64,000 bases of DNA from Lunularia cruciata (lineage: Eukaryota; Streptophyta; Marchantiopsida; Lunulariales; Lunulariaceae): assembly GCA_948567375.1 (NCBI GenBank), contig OX419761.1, positions 9,798,501 to 9,862,500 of the forward strand, written 5' to 3'. A model generated the notes under the pieces. It worked only from the letters and a program-made list of their open reading frames with translations. It searched no databases and was not told the origin of the DNA. Each line of letters opens with the position of its first letter. Position 1 is the first letter of the stretch. The position numbers and the translations under genes are program-made. Positions 43,283 to 54,941 of the stretch are shown here, piece by piece.

Positions 43283-45154
43283 TGTGACAACCCAACAAAT
43301 ATCATGTTTGCGGTAATCAGGTAAGTAAAGTTTGTTCCCATAGAGATACTAGTCAAAAATTTCCAAGTACAAAGTCAAATGTCACAAATGTGGTTCTTCT
43401 TAAATTGTCCTTTAGTCTCTTGGGTAGAAACCAAATCCCAAAGAGCGTAACAAGTGTTCAATCTTGACAACTTGTCACTAATCCACACATTCATAATCTC
43501 AACATAACAAAGCTTTCCAAACAATCTTGATTATGATGATTTTGTCTTTCCTAAAGATGGCTACTTCATTGCAGAGCATCTTTACCTCAGAATTATATTC
43601 CACTCCTCCATTGAAGGCACAATTTCCTCTATCAAAATTGCTTCACATCAACACTATGCTGGACTCACAACTACAAAATACTACCAACACTACAATTCCT
43701 CTTAGATTTGTCAAGGCATTGCTCAGATTGCACTTCACTTAGGATCAAACACACAGAATGAAGATCATGGTTGTGGAATCCAACATCCAACAAACTATTG
43801 ACTTGTACTTCAAAATTCTCCAAACAGTCACAACTACAAAAACACAGAGTTGATACTTGGAATTAAGCCCAACGACATGCATTGCTTCACAACACTTTGC
43901 TTTATCTATCATTGAGATTACACAAAATGAACAAAATGGCATTGCAAATGCTGCCTTTAAACAGATAGAGCTCTTCAATAGTTATCTAACTTCCTAACTA
44001 CCTCTAACAACTTGCAGATCCTAAATGACAATGCACTTCTTCATATCTACCCTTCAAAATCCCAAATCAGTTTCTAATTAGATCCAATGTGACCCAAAGT
44101 GACTTCATATACTGCTTAGTCTTCTTTGTCATTGGGTTCTACAATGGCTAAGTCCTCTACCAATTCTACCATTTCTTTACTTTGATCTACAATTAACCTT
44201 ATATGTAATCTTCATACCTCCCTATCTTGCAACCCACCCTTCTCTAAAGTGTCAAGTGTCAAATATAAAGACACCTACACTCCTACCTCTCTTACTTTGG
44301 GTCAAACTACTATCAATTCCTCATCAAGAATTGTAATTGAAAACATGTGTACACTATCTACGCCTTGAATTTATAACCCACTCTCCCCTAATTGCTCATA
44401 TAACTGACCCAAAGACACTTACTGTCTAATCATGCACTTTGTGTTCATTCATTACTACTATTTCTCTTTTAATTCTATCATATTTTCAATCAGAACTGAA
44501 ATTAAAGTCATGGGTATCCTAAATATCTTCTTTCTCTACTCTTACTTCCTCTAATGTCTCTAGCAAGACTCTCAAAGTCACATTCACTGCACTTTGAGGT
44601 CCAACTACCTCAGATCTAGTCACCTTTTTCCTGAGGCAAAGAAGCTTCTAACCCGAAGTTGTAGAGACCCGACTAACATAGACCCAAAGTACTATGAACC
44701 CAAAGATACTAACCCAAAGACATTCTACTACTATATACATCTACTCTTGAAACTTCAGATGCTTGTTACTTTTGCTACAGACCTCCAAACTCTACAATGT
44801 TGGTGGCATCAAAAAGCCCTGAACAAGATGCTTCCAACGAAATATGGTACAAATGATTTGGACTTATAGTCATTGAGATATGGCTCCCGTAGTAATCCTG
44901 ACCTGCAAGTTTTATTCCTCCTTTGGGTCTGCACTCCTTCAGCATCTGATCCAAGTTTTTCTTCCTCTGACACAAAGTAAGCTTTTCTAGATCTGATCCA
45001 ATCCAAGTCCTTCTTCCTCCAACACAAAGTTGACTTCCTTGTGCCTGATCAAAATGTAGGTTGCCCCTCATTTCTTCTCCATTTGGTTTCAATTTGGTTT
45101 CAACAAGGCACTTCTTCTTCAAAAATAGTCCAAAATGAAAAATGTGTGTACCAA
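43283..45154 (-). repeat. S-type solo LTR S4
   Basis: 1872 bp. On the minus strand it starts TTGGTACACACATTTTTCAT at 45154 (one base lost from the usual TGTGG) and ends GGGTTGTCACA at 43283. A perfect 5 bp duplication, AATAG, is at 43278-43282 and 45155-45159. It carries the S leader with KLKPNGEEMRGNLHFDQAQG-type sequence but no L conserved domain. Confidence 0.92.
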
Positions 45155-45159
45155 AATAG

Positions 45160-45626
45160 GTTTTTGAATGCTTGGTATCTTGCCAAGTAACACTCTTATG
45201 TATGAATGAGTATTGCAAATCATTTGAAGCTCCCGAGATATTGTGCTTTATAGGAAGAATAGAATTTTATTTGTGGTCTTCAAAGTGATGGAAATTTTGG
45301 AAGCTCATACTCTTGTTTAGTTTGCAAAGCCACAAGACACTAGTTGTAGGGTGATAAATCTTGCATAGCACACTAGCATGAGTTACACGTGGATTGTGAT
45401 TCTTACAAACTACACTAAGGTAGTCCAAATCTCAGGCAGATGATAGGAGAAAAAAGTGCTCCAAAAAAAAACCATTCCTTTAAAGAATCCTCTAGATTTG
45501 GCCGATAGTGAATAGAAGGATAGATCACTTAGAATTTCATAATGTCCCTAAATTTGGTGAGATTACCCTCTTTTGGGAAGGATGCCCCCCAACAGGTTAA
45601 ACATGAAATAATATATTGTCATCATA
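45160..45626. other. Unassigned interval right of S4
   Basis: No convincing domain. It continues into copia-like sequence and may be highly decayed copia DNA. Confidence 0.35.
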
Positions 45627-45899
45627 ATGACACCTTCATCTTGTTTTCAATCAATTCCAACTTGTGTCCTCCGGGGAATGATCTATTCTTACCAATTATA
45701 CTATAGTACATCAACATTGGGTTACCATAAAAGTCCACCATTTCCTAAGCCTACAAGTCATCGGATCCATGCAAGAAGGCTAGATAAAAATTACTCAAAC
45801 TCTTTATGTGCAACAAAAGCTTGTAGAACTTGGTTTCAAAGAGTGTCAACCAAATTCCACTCCTACAATCCCAAGAATAGCTATACGCTCAAGATTGTC
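45627..45899 (+). pseudogene. Ty1/copia RT fragment
   Basis: The end of this open frame reads CATKACRTWFQRVSTKFHSY then SYTLKIV, which resembles the copia RT motif around LKQAPRAWFQRLS and the sequence just before the RNase H linker. S5 inserted at 45899. Removing S5 joins ...TLKIV to the copia sequence at 47340, so these two pieces are one element. Confidence 0.6.
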
Positions 45900-47334
45900 T
45901 GTGACAACCTAGTATATATCACTTTTGCAATAATGTGTGAGTAATCATTTATTCCCATAGAGATACATGTCAAGAATGTTCAAATATGAATTAAAAGTAA
46001 CTTGGTAGTTCTATTGGTTACATCTTTAAACTATTGGGCAAAAACAACACCAGAAGAGAGAGTAAACACTCATTAGAGATTTTACTACAAATAATTGTTA
46101 TTGAAAGTAACAATTCTTCAATTCTAGTCCAAATTTGCATAACTTATGATGATTCAATTGATACAAATAGAACTACTTCACCACAAAGTGACTTTGCTTG
46201 GAATTGTATTCCACTCCTCCATCAAAGGTATAACTTCTCAATTCAAGGTGACTTTGCATTAGCTTTTGGTATGTGATTGTAGATGATAAATATTGATGAT
46301 ACTACAATTCTCAAAAATCCGTCAAGGTATTGCTTTGGATGCACTCTACTCAAGATCAAACACACAAAATGGAAGGCAAAATTATAGAATCGAACATCTA
46401 ATAATCTCTCAATTGCAATTTGAATTTCTTCATACATTCACAAACAAAGACATTCAATTGATACTCAAAATTAAGCAAAATGATGAGCACTTTATCAACA
46501 CTTCATGTTAACCATATTTTTTTCATTATCGAATGTAAAACACTCCAAATGATTGCTCTAAATAGTCAGATCACTTGGAAGTTGCAAAATTATCTAAACT
46601 ACTTAACTATTACAACTACTCTCTACTATGTTGTAGATACAAAGCACCTCTACTTGCAAAACTGTTCCTTTGGGTTTTTTATTGCTATGGACTTGAATCT
46701 GATCTGAGTACTACTTGTACTTTGGCTTCTTCACTTGAGTTCCCTACAAGTGTCTCCTATACTTCAGATTCTACATCTACCTCTATTGTTGTCTCCTCCT
46801 CAATCTGCACTGCAATTGAAGTTATAGACTGTCTAACTATTTCATCCTCCCATCTTCTAACTCTCTCATATGTCTTGGGTAACTCAGCCAAATCCACTTG
46901 CACTCTGATGTCTGACTACCTTGGATCAGGTCACTTTCAACCTAAGATGAAGTAGCTTCAATTTCAAACTTGAAGTATTTTTCATTTACTCCATAAACTT
47001 CAAATGCTTATAACTTTGCAATTTTGGTGGCAACAGACAGCCCTAAAAGATATGCTTCCAATGAAATATAGCTCACACAATTTGGACATGTGGTCACCAA
47101 GATATGGCCCCCAAAGTAATTCTCACCTCCAAACTTCCATTCCAATGTGAAGTATCCTTGGATTTGGTTGGTTTATCATCCTCATATGGATTCTACATCA
47201 GTGGATCTGATTCCTTCTTCAAATTTTCCTACTTGGACTTATATAGACTTAACCTACATACTAACTCTTTTTTAACTTTTTCCAATAATTAATTTTACTC
47301 TCAATTCTACCAAAAACAAAACATGGGTACCACA
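45900..47334 (-). repeat. S-type solo LTR S5 (shorter, diverged)
   Basis: 1435 bp. On the minus strand it starts TGTGGTACCCATGTTTTG at 47334 and ends CTAGGTTGTCACA at 45900. A perfect 5 bp duplication, TTGTC, is at 45895-45899 and 47335-47339. Inserted in a copia element. It is about 0.4 kb shorter than S1-S4 and the most diverged S copy. Confidence 0.92.
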
Positions 47335-47339
47335 TTGTC

Positions 47340-48271
47340 CCACCACACCTAAAGACAAAGCTAAATATGCAGATTATCCTTTTGCTAATGTTGTGGGTTC
47401 ACTCCTTTGTGCATCTAGCAGTTCAAGGCCTGATTTTCCTTTATTGTAAGCATGCTTGCTAAGTTTATGGCAAATCTAGGCCTTCATTATCTTCAAGTTG
47501 TTAATCATTCTCAATACCTTAAGAGTACCACCTATTATTATTTACAATATTGGAGATTTGACAACCTAAGACCGCTTTTGGCTACAATGATGTTGATTGG
47601 GCAAGTGAGGTTGACCCATGATCGTCTACATACAACTATTCTTTTATTCTTTCACAAGAAGCCATTAGTTGTGTTAATATGGTATCACAAGCTAAAATTC
47701 CTAGTGGCTAGGGCACATAGGAAAGTTTAATCTTTAGTCTTCAATGACCAACTAATTGCAGAACTTCCAAGGTTAAAAACATTAACTACTATTGCTATAT
47801 CATCAACCAATTTGGTCTTCAATATTCAGCTAGCTGGTTACCCATTGTACAAGGTTTTATTAATGCAGATTGGGCAGGAAGTGCTCAAGATCAAAATCAA
47901 CATCCTTGGAAGCTATGCAATTAATTGTTCATTGAAGAAGCAACCTACTGCTGCTTTATCATTAACCTAAGCAGAATATAGAAGTGCCACTAATGCTCCA
48001 TGTGAATCAATTTGGCTTCACACCTTGTTATAAGACATGGGATATCCACTTGATGATCCTATAATCTTATATACAGATAATATCAATAGATCAAACTTGC
48101 TAATAATCCAATATTTCATGCCAGGACCACAAATATTGAAGTTCATGATCATTTCATTAGAGAGAAGGTATTGGTAGGAGAAATAGATTTGTAGATATTG
48201 GCCTAGATGAGATCTGAAATATTTAAGATCTCATCTAGGCATCAAACATATTAATATTAGCGTGAGGGAGA
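47340..48271 (+). pseudogene. Ty1/copia RNase H region, decayed
   Basis: Reads KDKAKYADYPFANVVGSLL then a D-W-A motif (GYNDVDWASE), later CSLKKQPTAALSLT, AEYRSATNAPCESIWLHTLL, DDPIILYTDN and, in another frame, HARTTNIEVHDHFIREKVL. These are the copia RNase H landmarks in order. An LTR-like piece (from about 47674) interrupts it. It ends with GAGGGAGAG, a polypurine tract, right before an LTR start at 48272. A perfect 15 bp hairpin lies at 48201-48240. Confidence 0.85.
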
Positions 48272-48345
48272 GTGTTGATAGAGTATAACAACCTAATATT
48301 CCTAGCAGCTAGTGCATGTAGGAAAGTTTAATCTTTAGTCACTAT
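48272..48345 (+). repeat. Start of copia 3' LTR
   Basis: Begins TGTTGATAGAGTATAACAAC directly after the polypurine tract GAGGGAGAG. About 70 bp match the block at 47674-47745 (TGTTAATATGGTATCACAAG, then shared AGGAAAGTTTAATCTTTAGTC). So two copies of this LTR start lie in the same orientation about 600 bp apart. The right boundary is not clear. Confidence 0.7.
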
Positions 48346-48489
48346 TTCAAATTTATGGTGATGAGTGAATCAACATACTTGTGTACCCAGTAGGACTTGT
48401 GTCCCACACATTGTTCTTTGGTGAACTTTGGTATCTCCACTTTCATTTTTCACTTCATAATAAGTTGGAGCTCCAACCGATAGAAAACC

Positions 48490-48836
48490 TCAACCTTGTC
48501 AATCCCCAAAGCTGAATACATTACATTAGCTACTGCCTCTTTTGAAGCTATGTGGCTATGTGAGTTCTTAGAGAGCCTCAACATTAATACTTCACATCCT
48601 ACCCTTATACTTTATGATAATCAGAGTGTACTTGCTTTGGTTCATGATACTAAGCACCACAAGTGTCCTAGACATATATCAGTGCTTTACCATTTACCAA
48701 AAAAATAGTTGAAGACAACCGTGTATGTTTTCGATACTATCCTACTTTAGACATGATAGCAAATTTATTCACTAAAGCCCTTTATGGCCCAAAATTAAAC
48801 TTACCCATGCTAGGCTTATTAAGAGGAGTATTGTTG
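48490..48836 (+). pseudogene. Ty1/copia RNase H end, second family
   Basis: Reads SIPKAEYITLATASFEAMWL, ILYDNQSVLALVHDTKHHK and, after frame changes, NLFTKALYGPKLNLPMLGLL. This is the C-terminal end of a copia polyprotein of a different lineage from the one just upstream. It stops at the junction with the 100 bp repeat of PHD-Ty3 copy B, close to where the copia polypurine tract and 3' LTR should be. Confidence 0.82.
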
Positions 48837-49494
48837 TGCATATATATATCACTACACAACATATATTGTTGTCAACATCACACACTATAAAAGCACAACT
48901 CACAGATAAGTCATACATGGACTCTAAAGTACCACAATAATCAGTTTGTTTAGACAACTCAAATTACACTCAGTCAGATTAGTAATCAATCTGTCACTCA
49001 ATAATCTACCAACAACTGCGTATTGATTACAATCAAGCCACACCCACTCTAGTTAAGAGAATCCAGGTGACGCTCACTGGCATCTATCCACCATAGCCAG
49101 GAACTCGAAGGCTCAACATCAGGGAAGTGAGCTCCTTGGAGCTACACTTTGAAATTATAACCCTTGGACTTGAGCTAGGTCTCAACCCCTAACGGTCCTA
49201 CTGATGGCACACCCAATGGTGCAAATAGTACAAATGACGGTGCGGCTTCCCATGTAGTAAGTACCCTGAACATGAAATTTGAGCGCTGACAAGTAGCCTA
49301 TGAGTAACTACCAAAATACTCTTGACTACCAACACTACTACTCCAGAGTCCAAGCAATCTAGGCGTGATGCTACAAATGGCGTGACAACTCTCATGCATA
49401 TATACATTGCTACACAACATACATCATTGTAAACATCACACACTATAGAAGCACAACTCACACATAAGTCATACATAGACTCTAAAGTACCACA
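48837..49494 (-). repeat. 100-458-100 bp direct-repeat unit downstream of PHD (copy B)
   Basis: Terminal repeats at 49395-49494 and 48837-48936, each exactly 100 bp, starting TGTGGTA and ending TGCA on the minus strand; the middle is 458 bp. It is the same unit as 4398-5052, at the same distance behind the PHD finger. Confidence 0.75.
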
Positions 49495-49685
49495 ATTGCC
49501 ACTCTAGTTGGCAGTTAGTTCCCTCCAACTCCAAATAGCCATCTACACCAAGTATATGGTATACCTTATGGTGGGCAAAAGATCAAGAGGCCGGGTGCTA
49601 TTGAGCCCCATTGTTAGTCACCTGTCTACAATCTATACCATATAAAGGATGAACTAGCTATAAATTAAGTACATCTAGGACATAA

Positions 49686-49830
49686 CTATTGTCCTTGAGG
49701 AACCACCGTGAGGGGAGGAGTCATACATGCCATATGACATCCTCTCAAACAACTATCATACACTAACATAGTAGTAGCTCTACCAAAAGAGCCACATAAT
49801 ATACACCGCAAGCCTACACGTACAAGCGCC
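49686..49830 (-). pseudogene. PHD finger of PHD-Ty3 copy B
   Basis: Minus strand: GLRCILCGSFG, LVYDSCLRGCHMACMTPPL, VVPQGQ then a stop. Retained ligands: both Cys of pair 1, the second Cys of pair 2, and the His-x2-Cys. Lost: the first Cys of pair 2 (Tyr) and the final pair beyond the stop. No LTR interrupts it here, which gives the empty-site reference for copy A. The first frame residues (CHLPNIDGIIDPSLAL) are integrase tail. Confidence 0.78.
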
Positions 49831-51090
49831 AAGCTTGGGTCTATAATACCATCAATGTTTGGGAGGTGGCATAACATATAATTGCGCACATAATCTTTCC
49901 AAAAACATCATCATGTCCTTCCAAAACGAGGACTCTAGATGGCAAAACCTCATGCACTCTTGAGATAGTGTGGCCTATAGAAACATCAAGTGTTGTTGGT
50001 GTTGTCTATTATAGATATACATAGTCACTTAGATGAAATCAATGGATTGAGGGTCTATAACCTCCTCTTCTAATGGTAGCATAGCATAAGGTATCCCTAT
50101 GGGGAGCAATAACCAAGTTGTCAAAGGCCATTGACATCACTCTCTAAAATATTCCTGCCCATTGAGAAAATGCACTCATCCATACATCTGAATCATCCAA
50201 GTCCAACACTATAGTAGCATCTAGATGAATGGCTATAGGTAAATCTGGATCTTGTCCATAGAGTAGAAAGTAAGGAGAGAAGGATGCTAAGGAGGCTTTC
50301 CAACTATACCTATAGCTCATGGGCAACCAAGGTAACTGGAGATCCCAATCTCCCTAGTGGCCTCTTTGCAAACCATACTTTTGCAAACCTCTCTTCATTG
50401 TCCAAACCACTCTTTGCTAAGCCATCTACCTCAGGATGATCTCAGGAGGTAGTACAATGATCAATCAAAGCCTTGTCACACAAGACCTGAAACTCCTCCA
50501 AGAACTCTATACTTTGATCGGTTAAAACCTCAGCTGGTGCACCAAAATGACTAAGAACCCAATCCAAGAACAAGTAAGCTATCCCTTCATTGGACTTGTT
50601 AGGAAGTGCCACCAACTCAATTCACATGGAGAACTGCTCCACAATCACCAAAACATACCTATGATGTCTCACAGTCAATGGCAAAGGTCCAACAAAGTCC
50701 AAACTCGAACGGGAACCCAAACCCATGATAGGTAATGGGTGTAATTGTGGCATAGGAGCATTAAATGAAGCTCTAACTCATTCACAAACCTCACATCTAG
50801 CAACAAACTATTGTACATCAGTCTGGATACCACACCACCAATAATGACTCTAGAGCAAGTTATATGTATGTACGCTTTACTCCAAAATGTCCTAACTCCT
50901 CATGAGCATGACGGACTAACTGTGGTCTTTGAGATAGAAGTGGTACTACTTGCACTCTACCATCCTCCTATACACACAAAAGGTATTTGCACTCCAATCT
51001 GAATTGTCTGGCCTGGTGAAGAACACAATCTCTCTTCTTGGCCCCAATTATGCCACCTAGAACACAAGTACAAAGATAGTCCAACACTAA
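49831..51090 (-). pseudogene. Ty3/gypsy integrase, PHD-Ty3 copy B
   Basis: More decayed than copy A but colinear. Landmarks: FVARCEVCE at the zinc region (about 50790), SSLDFVGPLPL (first Asp), EVLTDQSIEFLEEF (second Asp), DHPEVDGLAKSG where the Glu position reads Lys, then LYG.DPDLPIAIHLDATIVL. Many stops. The tail continues into the PHD finger. Confidence 0.85.
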
Positions 51091-51720
51091 AACATCATGA
51101 ATGTCTTGCTGAACTTTACCACTATCTCCATTCTTTGGATTTGTGACATCAATAACTCCTCCTCTATGCCTTGAGAGAGATACCACCAAAGTCTCAAAAA
51201 ATATATAGAGAAAGGTGGATGCATGCCAACTTGGCACCATCTCCTCATTTGTCTCACCATGCCAATGTGCTCCAGATAATCTTGCAATCTGGAACATGGG
51301 TTTCTACTCAACTCATCTACATCATAATTCACCACTCCAAGTTTGTGAATAACCATGAAATCATAATCTTGTAAAATCAAAGCCCATTGTGTAAGCTTCC
51401 TTGAAAGCTTGTCAAACTCCATCAATCACTTCAATGGCTGATGATTAGTGATGAGAATAAAAGTATTACCAAATAGGTAACATCATAAATGTGCTACTGC
51501 CTATATTGCTGCCAAGCACTCTCTCTCACATGAACTATATTTTGCCTCCATTGAAGTGTTGGAATGACTAGCATAGGCCACCACAAACTCCTTCCTCTCA
51601 TCACCATTTTGGGTAAGCACTGCTTCAAGCCCCAACATACTCCAATCAGAGTGAACCTGAAATGGTCATCCTTTGATCGGTCTTCTCAAAATAGGAACAA
51701 ATGTCAACCTCTCCTTGTGC
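51091..51720 (-). pseudogene. Ty3 RNase H, PHD-Ty3 copy B
   Basis: Reads FQVHSDWSMLGLEAVLTQNG (first catalytic Asp, S-D), FVVAYASHSN, YSSCERECLAAI (Glu), FILITNHQPLK where the third acidic residue reads Asn, and LTQWALILQDYDFMVIHKLG, VDELSRNP. It links RT and integrase of copy B. Stops at several sites. Confidence 0.85.
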
Positions 51721-52630
51721 TCTTTAAAGCTCTCTCTTGCTCATCTCCCCAATACAACTCTCGTGTAAGTTTGGTCAGCCTTGTCAAGGCCATGGCAACG
51801 GCACTACATCCTCTTACATAATGGTGATAGAATTTTGCCAACCCAAGGAATGCTCACACTCTGCTCACATCTGTAGGCCAAGGACTACTTGCAATACCCT
51901 CCTCCACCTTGGTCTGCTGAACACCAAGTCCTCCAAGGTAGATAGTGTGACCCAAATACTCAACCTACTTGTGGAAGAATCCACACTTCCCAAGATGCAA
52001 TTTGACTCCATGAGATCTCAACCTCTCAAACACCTCCAACAAATGTCTCTCATGCTCCTCTACCGTAGTTCTATAGACCAAAATGTCATTAATATAACAC
52101 CAAGCAAAACCCAAATCTAGCTAGGATCCTATCCATGACACTCTAGAACTCAATAGGAGCATTCTTTAACCCAAATGAGATAAGAACCTCCAAATGATAA
52201 GGGAAGAACCTCCACTGATATAATACATCCTTGCAATGAGGATCAATAGCCCAAAATGCTATCTTGGACTTATCTTTGTCCCTAAATGACAATTGATGAT
52301 ATCTTGCTTGAAGATCCAAAGTGTTGAAGACCTTTGCATGCCCAATTGCATCAAAGATCCCCTCCGGTGTAGGCATGGTATACCTATCAGCCCTAGTCTG
52401 TTGGTTGATAGGACGGTAATCTCCCTACATTCGCCTATTTGTGTATTTTGCCTTGCATATCCTTCTTGGCTGGCATCATTGTAGCTGATGCATACTCTTC
52501 ATGTGAAATCTCCACCAAACTAGCCTTGAAAAGGTCACTAATCTGGCTCTGAATGAATGCTCTCTCCATGTCACTATATTGATAGGCACGTAGGAAAATT
52601 GGTATATTACTAGTCAGCTCAATCTTGCTT
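51721..52630 (-). pseudogene. Ty3 reverse transcriptase, PHD-Ty3 copy B (5'-truncated)
   Basis: Begins abruptly at about 52630 inside the region before RT (KIELTSNIPIFLRAYQYSD), directly against L-LTR sequence. Motifs: MPTPEGIFDAIGHAKVFNTL, LDLQARYHQLSF, and CYINDILVY at 52079-52096, where the Y-I-D-D box reads Y-I-N-D, a G-to-A type loss of a catalytic Asp. Gag and protease are absent, as in copy A. Confidence 0.85.
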
Positions 52631-53614
52631 GAACATTGCCATGATTGCTCCCACAATGCTTGGCTTAATGGGATCCCAATAAGACTCTACTTTGTAGCCA
52701 TTGTTGGTTTGCAGGGCAAAGAATGAATTCCTAATTTCTACAATGTCTTCTGCATCATCACACTTCATATAAAAAGTGACCCCGGCTGCATCTCTTGCTT
52801 CCTTCCCTCGTATTAACTTCCAATTTGACTCAGTCCATGAAGTTGGATTTCCTCTCTTCCCATTACTTTGGGGGATTTCTTACAATTACTTGCAACTATC
52901 TTTGCCATGCAACCTAGAAAACTAACATTACAATTCCAGGCCAGAAAGATCATACAAAGTCTGTTTATGACTTTGATTCTAGCTATGATGTCTAATTGCC
53001 AATTGCAAAACTCCTCACTGCAAGTGCATTCTTACTCTTCTTCACCATGATTCGCTCACAAGTTCTTTAACATTGGAAGATTATCCCCTCTTCTGGATGC
53101 AACACTCTAACTCCTTCTGGTCTTTTAAAAATTTCACTCTCAATTTACCTCTTGATGTGCATTACTGTAGGATGACTACTCAAAAGGATAGGGTATCTAC
53201 TTGACATGTTTGATTTCCTTGTGTGCAATCATAATTTTATAGTACTTTGGGGTGCAGTCATTCTCCAATCAATTTTAAAATCAACCACCACTTCTTCTAC
53301 GTGTTGGTTTCCTGTCACTTTCAAAGTATTCCTCTCTTGCCTCTACTGTTTCTTTAAGTGTACTTTCTTGGCTGGCATGACACGTAGAAAGGTTGTTACA
53401 TCTTCTTTGCATTGGCTTTCACTTTCTATTTCAAATATGCCCTTCTTTGGGTTTGTCTCCTTCTAAGCCCCATCCGACTTCCAATTCCTGGTCCAAAGTC
53501 AACTTCTTTGGGTTTACTCAAAAGACACGTAAGTTCATCTTTTCTTTGTGATTTGGCTTCCTCAACAGACTTCTTCTTCAAAAATCATCAAAACAAAAAG
53601 AATGTGGGTACTAC
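52631..53614 (-). repeat. 3' LTR of L-Ty3, truncated (L6 start)
   Basis: Begins TGTAGTACCCACATTC at 53614, right after the integrase region and a purine tract of L-Ty3. It shows the L leader and the start of the conserved-domain ORF (NNGYKVESYWDPIKPSIVGA at about 52645-52700), and is then cut by PHD-Ty3 copy B. This junction is the direct evidence that the coding repeat is an LTR and not an internal region. Confidence 0.85.
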
Positions 53615-53630
53615 ATACTTCCTTCCTCAA
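53615..53630 (-). other. Polypurine tract of L-Ty3
   Basis: Minus strand TTTGAGGAAGGAAGTA lies immediately before TGTAGTACCC. Purine-rich, adjacent to the 3' LTR start, as needed for plus-strand priming. Confidence 0.7.
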
Positions 53631-53639
53631 ATGTGAGCA

Positions 53640-54760
53640 TCCCCGCAAACACCGACAGTAACTTCTTTATACAATGTTGGTTCCATGGTCCAATATTTTG
53701 AACCCTCTACTTACTTACTTGGGTTGCAAATGGATTGCCTTCCAGGTCTACAAGATGAATAGATCCATTATCATAGATGTGCAGCACTTAGTATCGCTCC
53801 ATCCACCTTGGATGCAGCTTGCCTGGAAAAAATATTTGGCAATTGTCATACAACAACAATTAAATTGCCCTCCTGAACAGTAAGGGCATTGATTTGCTTA
53901 TCATGCCTGACCTTCCATTGTTATTGAACCTCCTTTTTGATTTGCATTGCATCATCTCTTTTCTCTTCTAACCACATCAGTTGATGGATCTAAAGATCTT
54001 GGCTTTCTTCTTTTCACAATAGTTCTTCAAGAAGAATCCAATATGTTGGTACTCCGAATTCAATTGGTAGGATTGGATGCAATTTGTATGTCAAGAACTA
54101 AGGCATATTTTTAATGGTAATCTTTTTAACTCTTCTATATGCCCACAAAATGGTAGGGAACTTTGTGTCCCAATTGTAGACATAATTGATCGTCACCTTA
54201 TTCAAAATTTGCATAACAATCCATTGGACTTCTCTGTTAGTTCATTTGCTTTTGGATTATAAGGAATCATCTTCCAATGTTTTATCTGGAGGTACTTGGT
54301 TAATGTTTCCACCATGGAGTTAAAAAAATGAGTCCCCCAATCATTGACCAACTCTAGAAGACATCTGGAATGTGAAGGATGTTTGGAAAACAAATTTGGT
54401 GACTATTTCTACATCATCTCTCTGAATTGCCTCGACTTCAACCATCTTGGTAGCATAATTAGTGCACACCAAGATGTATATCTTCCTTATGAATTGGGTC
54501 ATCCATTGAATCAGACACACAATATCAATGCCCCATTCTCAAATGGAGCCAATGGAAAAATTGGTCTCAAAGGCCACTAGGAAGTAGCAGTTGGCTTTCT
54601 TGTGCACTAGCAAGCATCACAACTTTGTATATAGGCGTGAGTATCCTTGTACATCATAGGCTACCAAGATTTAAAAAGAAAGAAGAAAGAATCTTCTTTA
54701 CAATACTTTTTAGGGCATAGTGTCCTCCCAATACTTCTGAATGCAAGGACTTGATTTCTC
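53640..54760 (-). pseudogene. Ty3 integrase, L-Ty3
   Basis: Order on the minus strand: zinc region end CDACLCTRKPTATSWPL at about 54610; first Asp in WGIDIVCL at about 54530; NYATKMVEVEAIQRDDVEIV; second Asp in LVNDWGTHFFNSMVETL at about 54350; the Glu region NELTEKSNGLL at about 54220. The C-terminal part is frame-broken but includes HLVDLEGNPF-like sequence. Immediately followed by the polypurine tract. No chromodomain or PHD finger is seen. Confidence 0.85.
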
Positions 54761-54941
54761 CTCCAATTTTGTATCCCTCTAAGCATCTCCAAGGTACTTC
54801 ATCTTTGCCCATCTTAAATAAAATGTTATTTTTTAGCTAGTATGGTCCTATCTTCCTGAGGAAGACTGCACTCTACTCCGGTTCCAATCCCTCAAGACAA
54901 TGGCAAGTATGCAGATCATGATATTTTGCCGACCTTGTACT

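Noticed and set aside
47680-47700. TGGTATCACAAGC as a primer binding site
   Set aside because: Aligns with the first bases of the copia LTR at 48272, so the match to the tRNA-Met site is coincidental.
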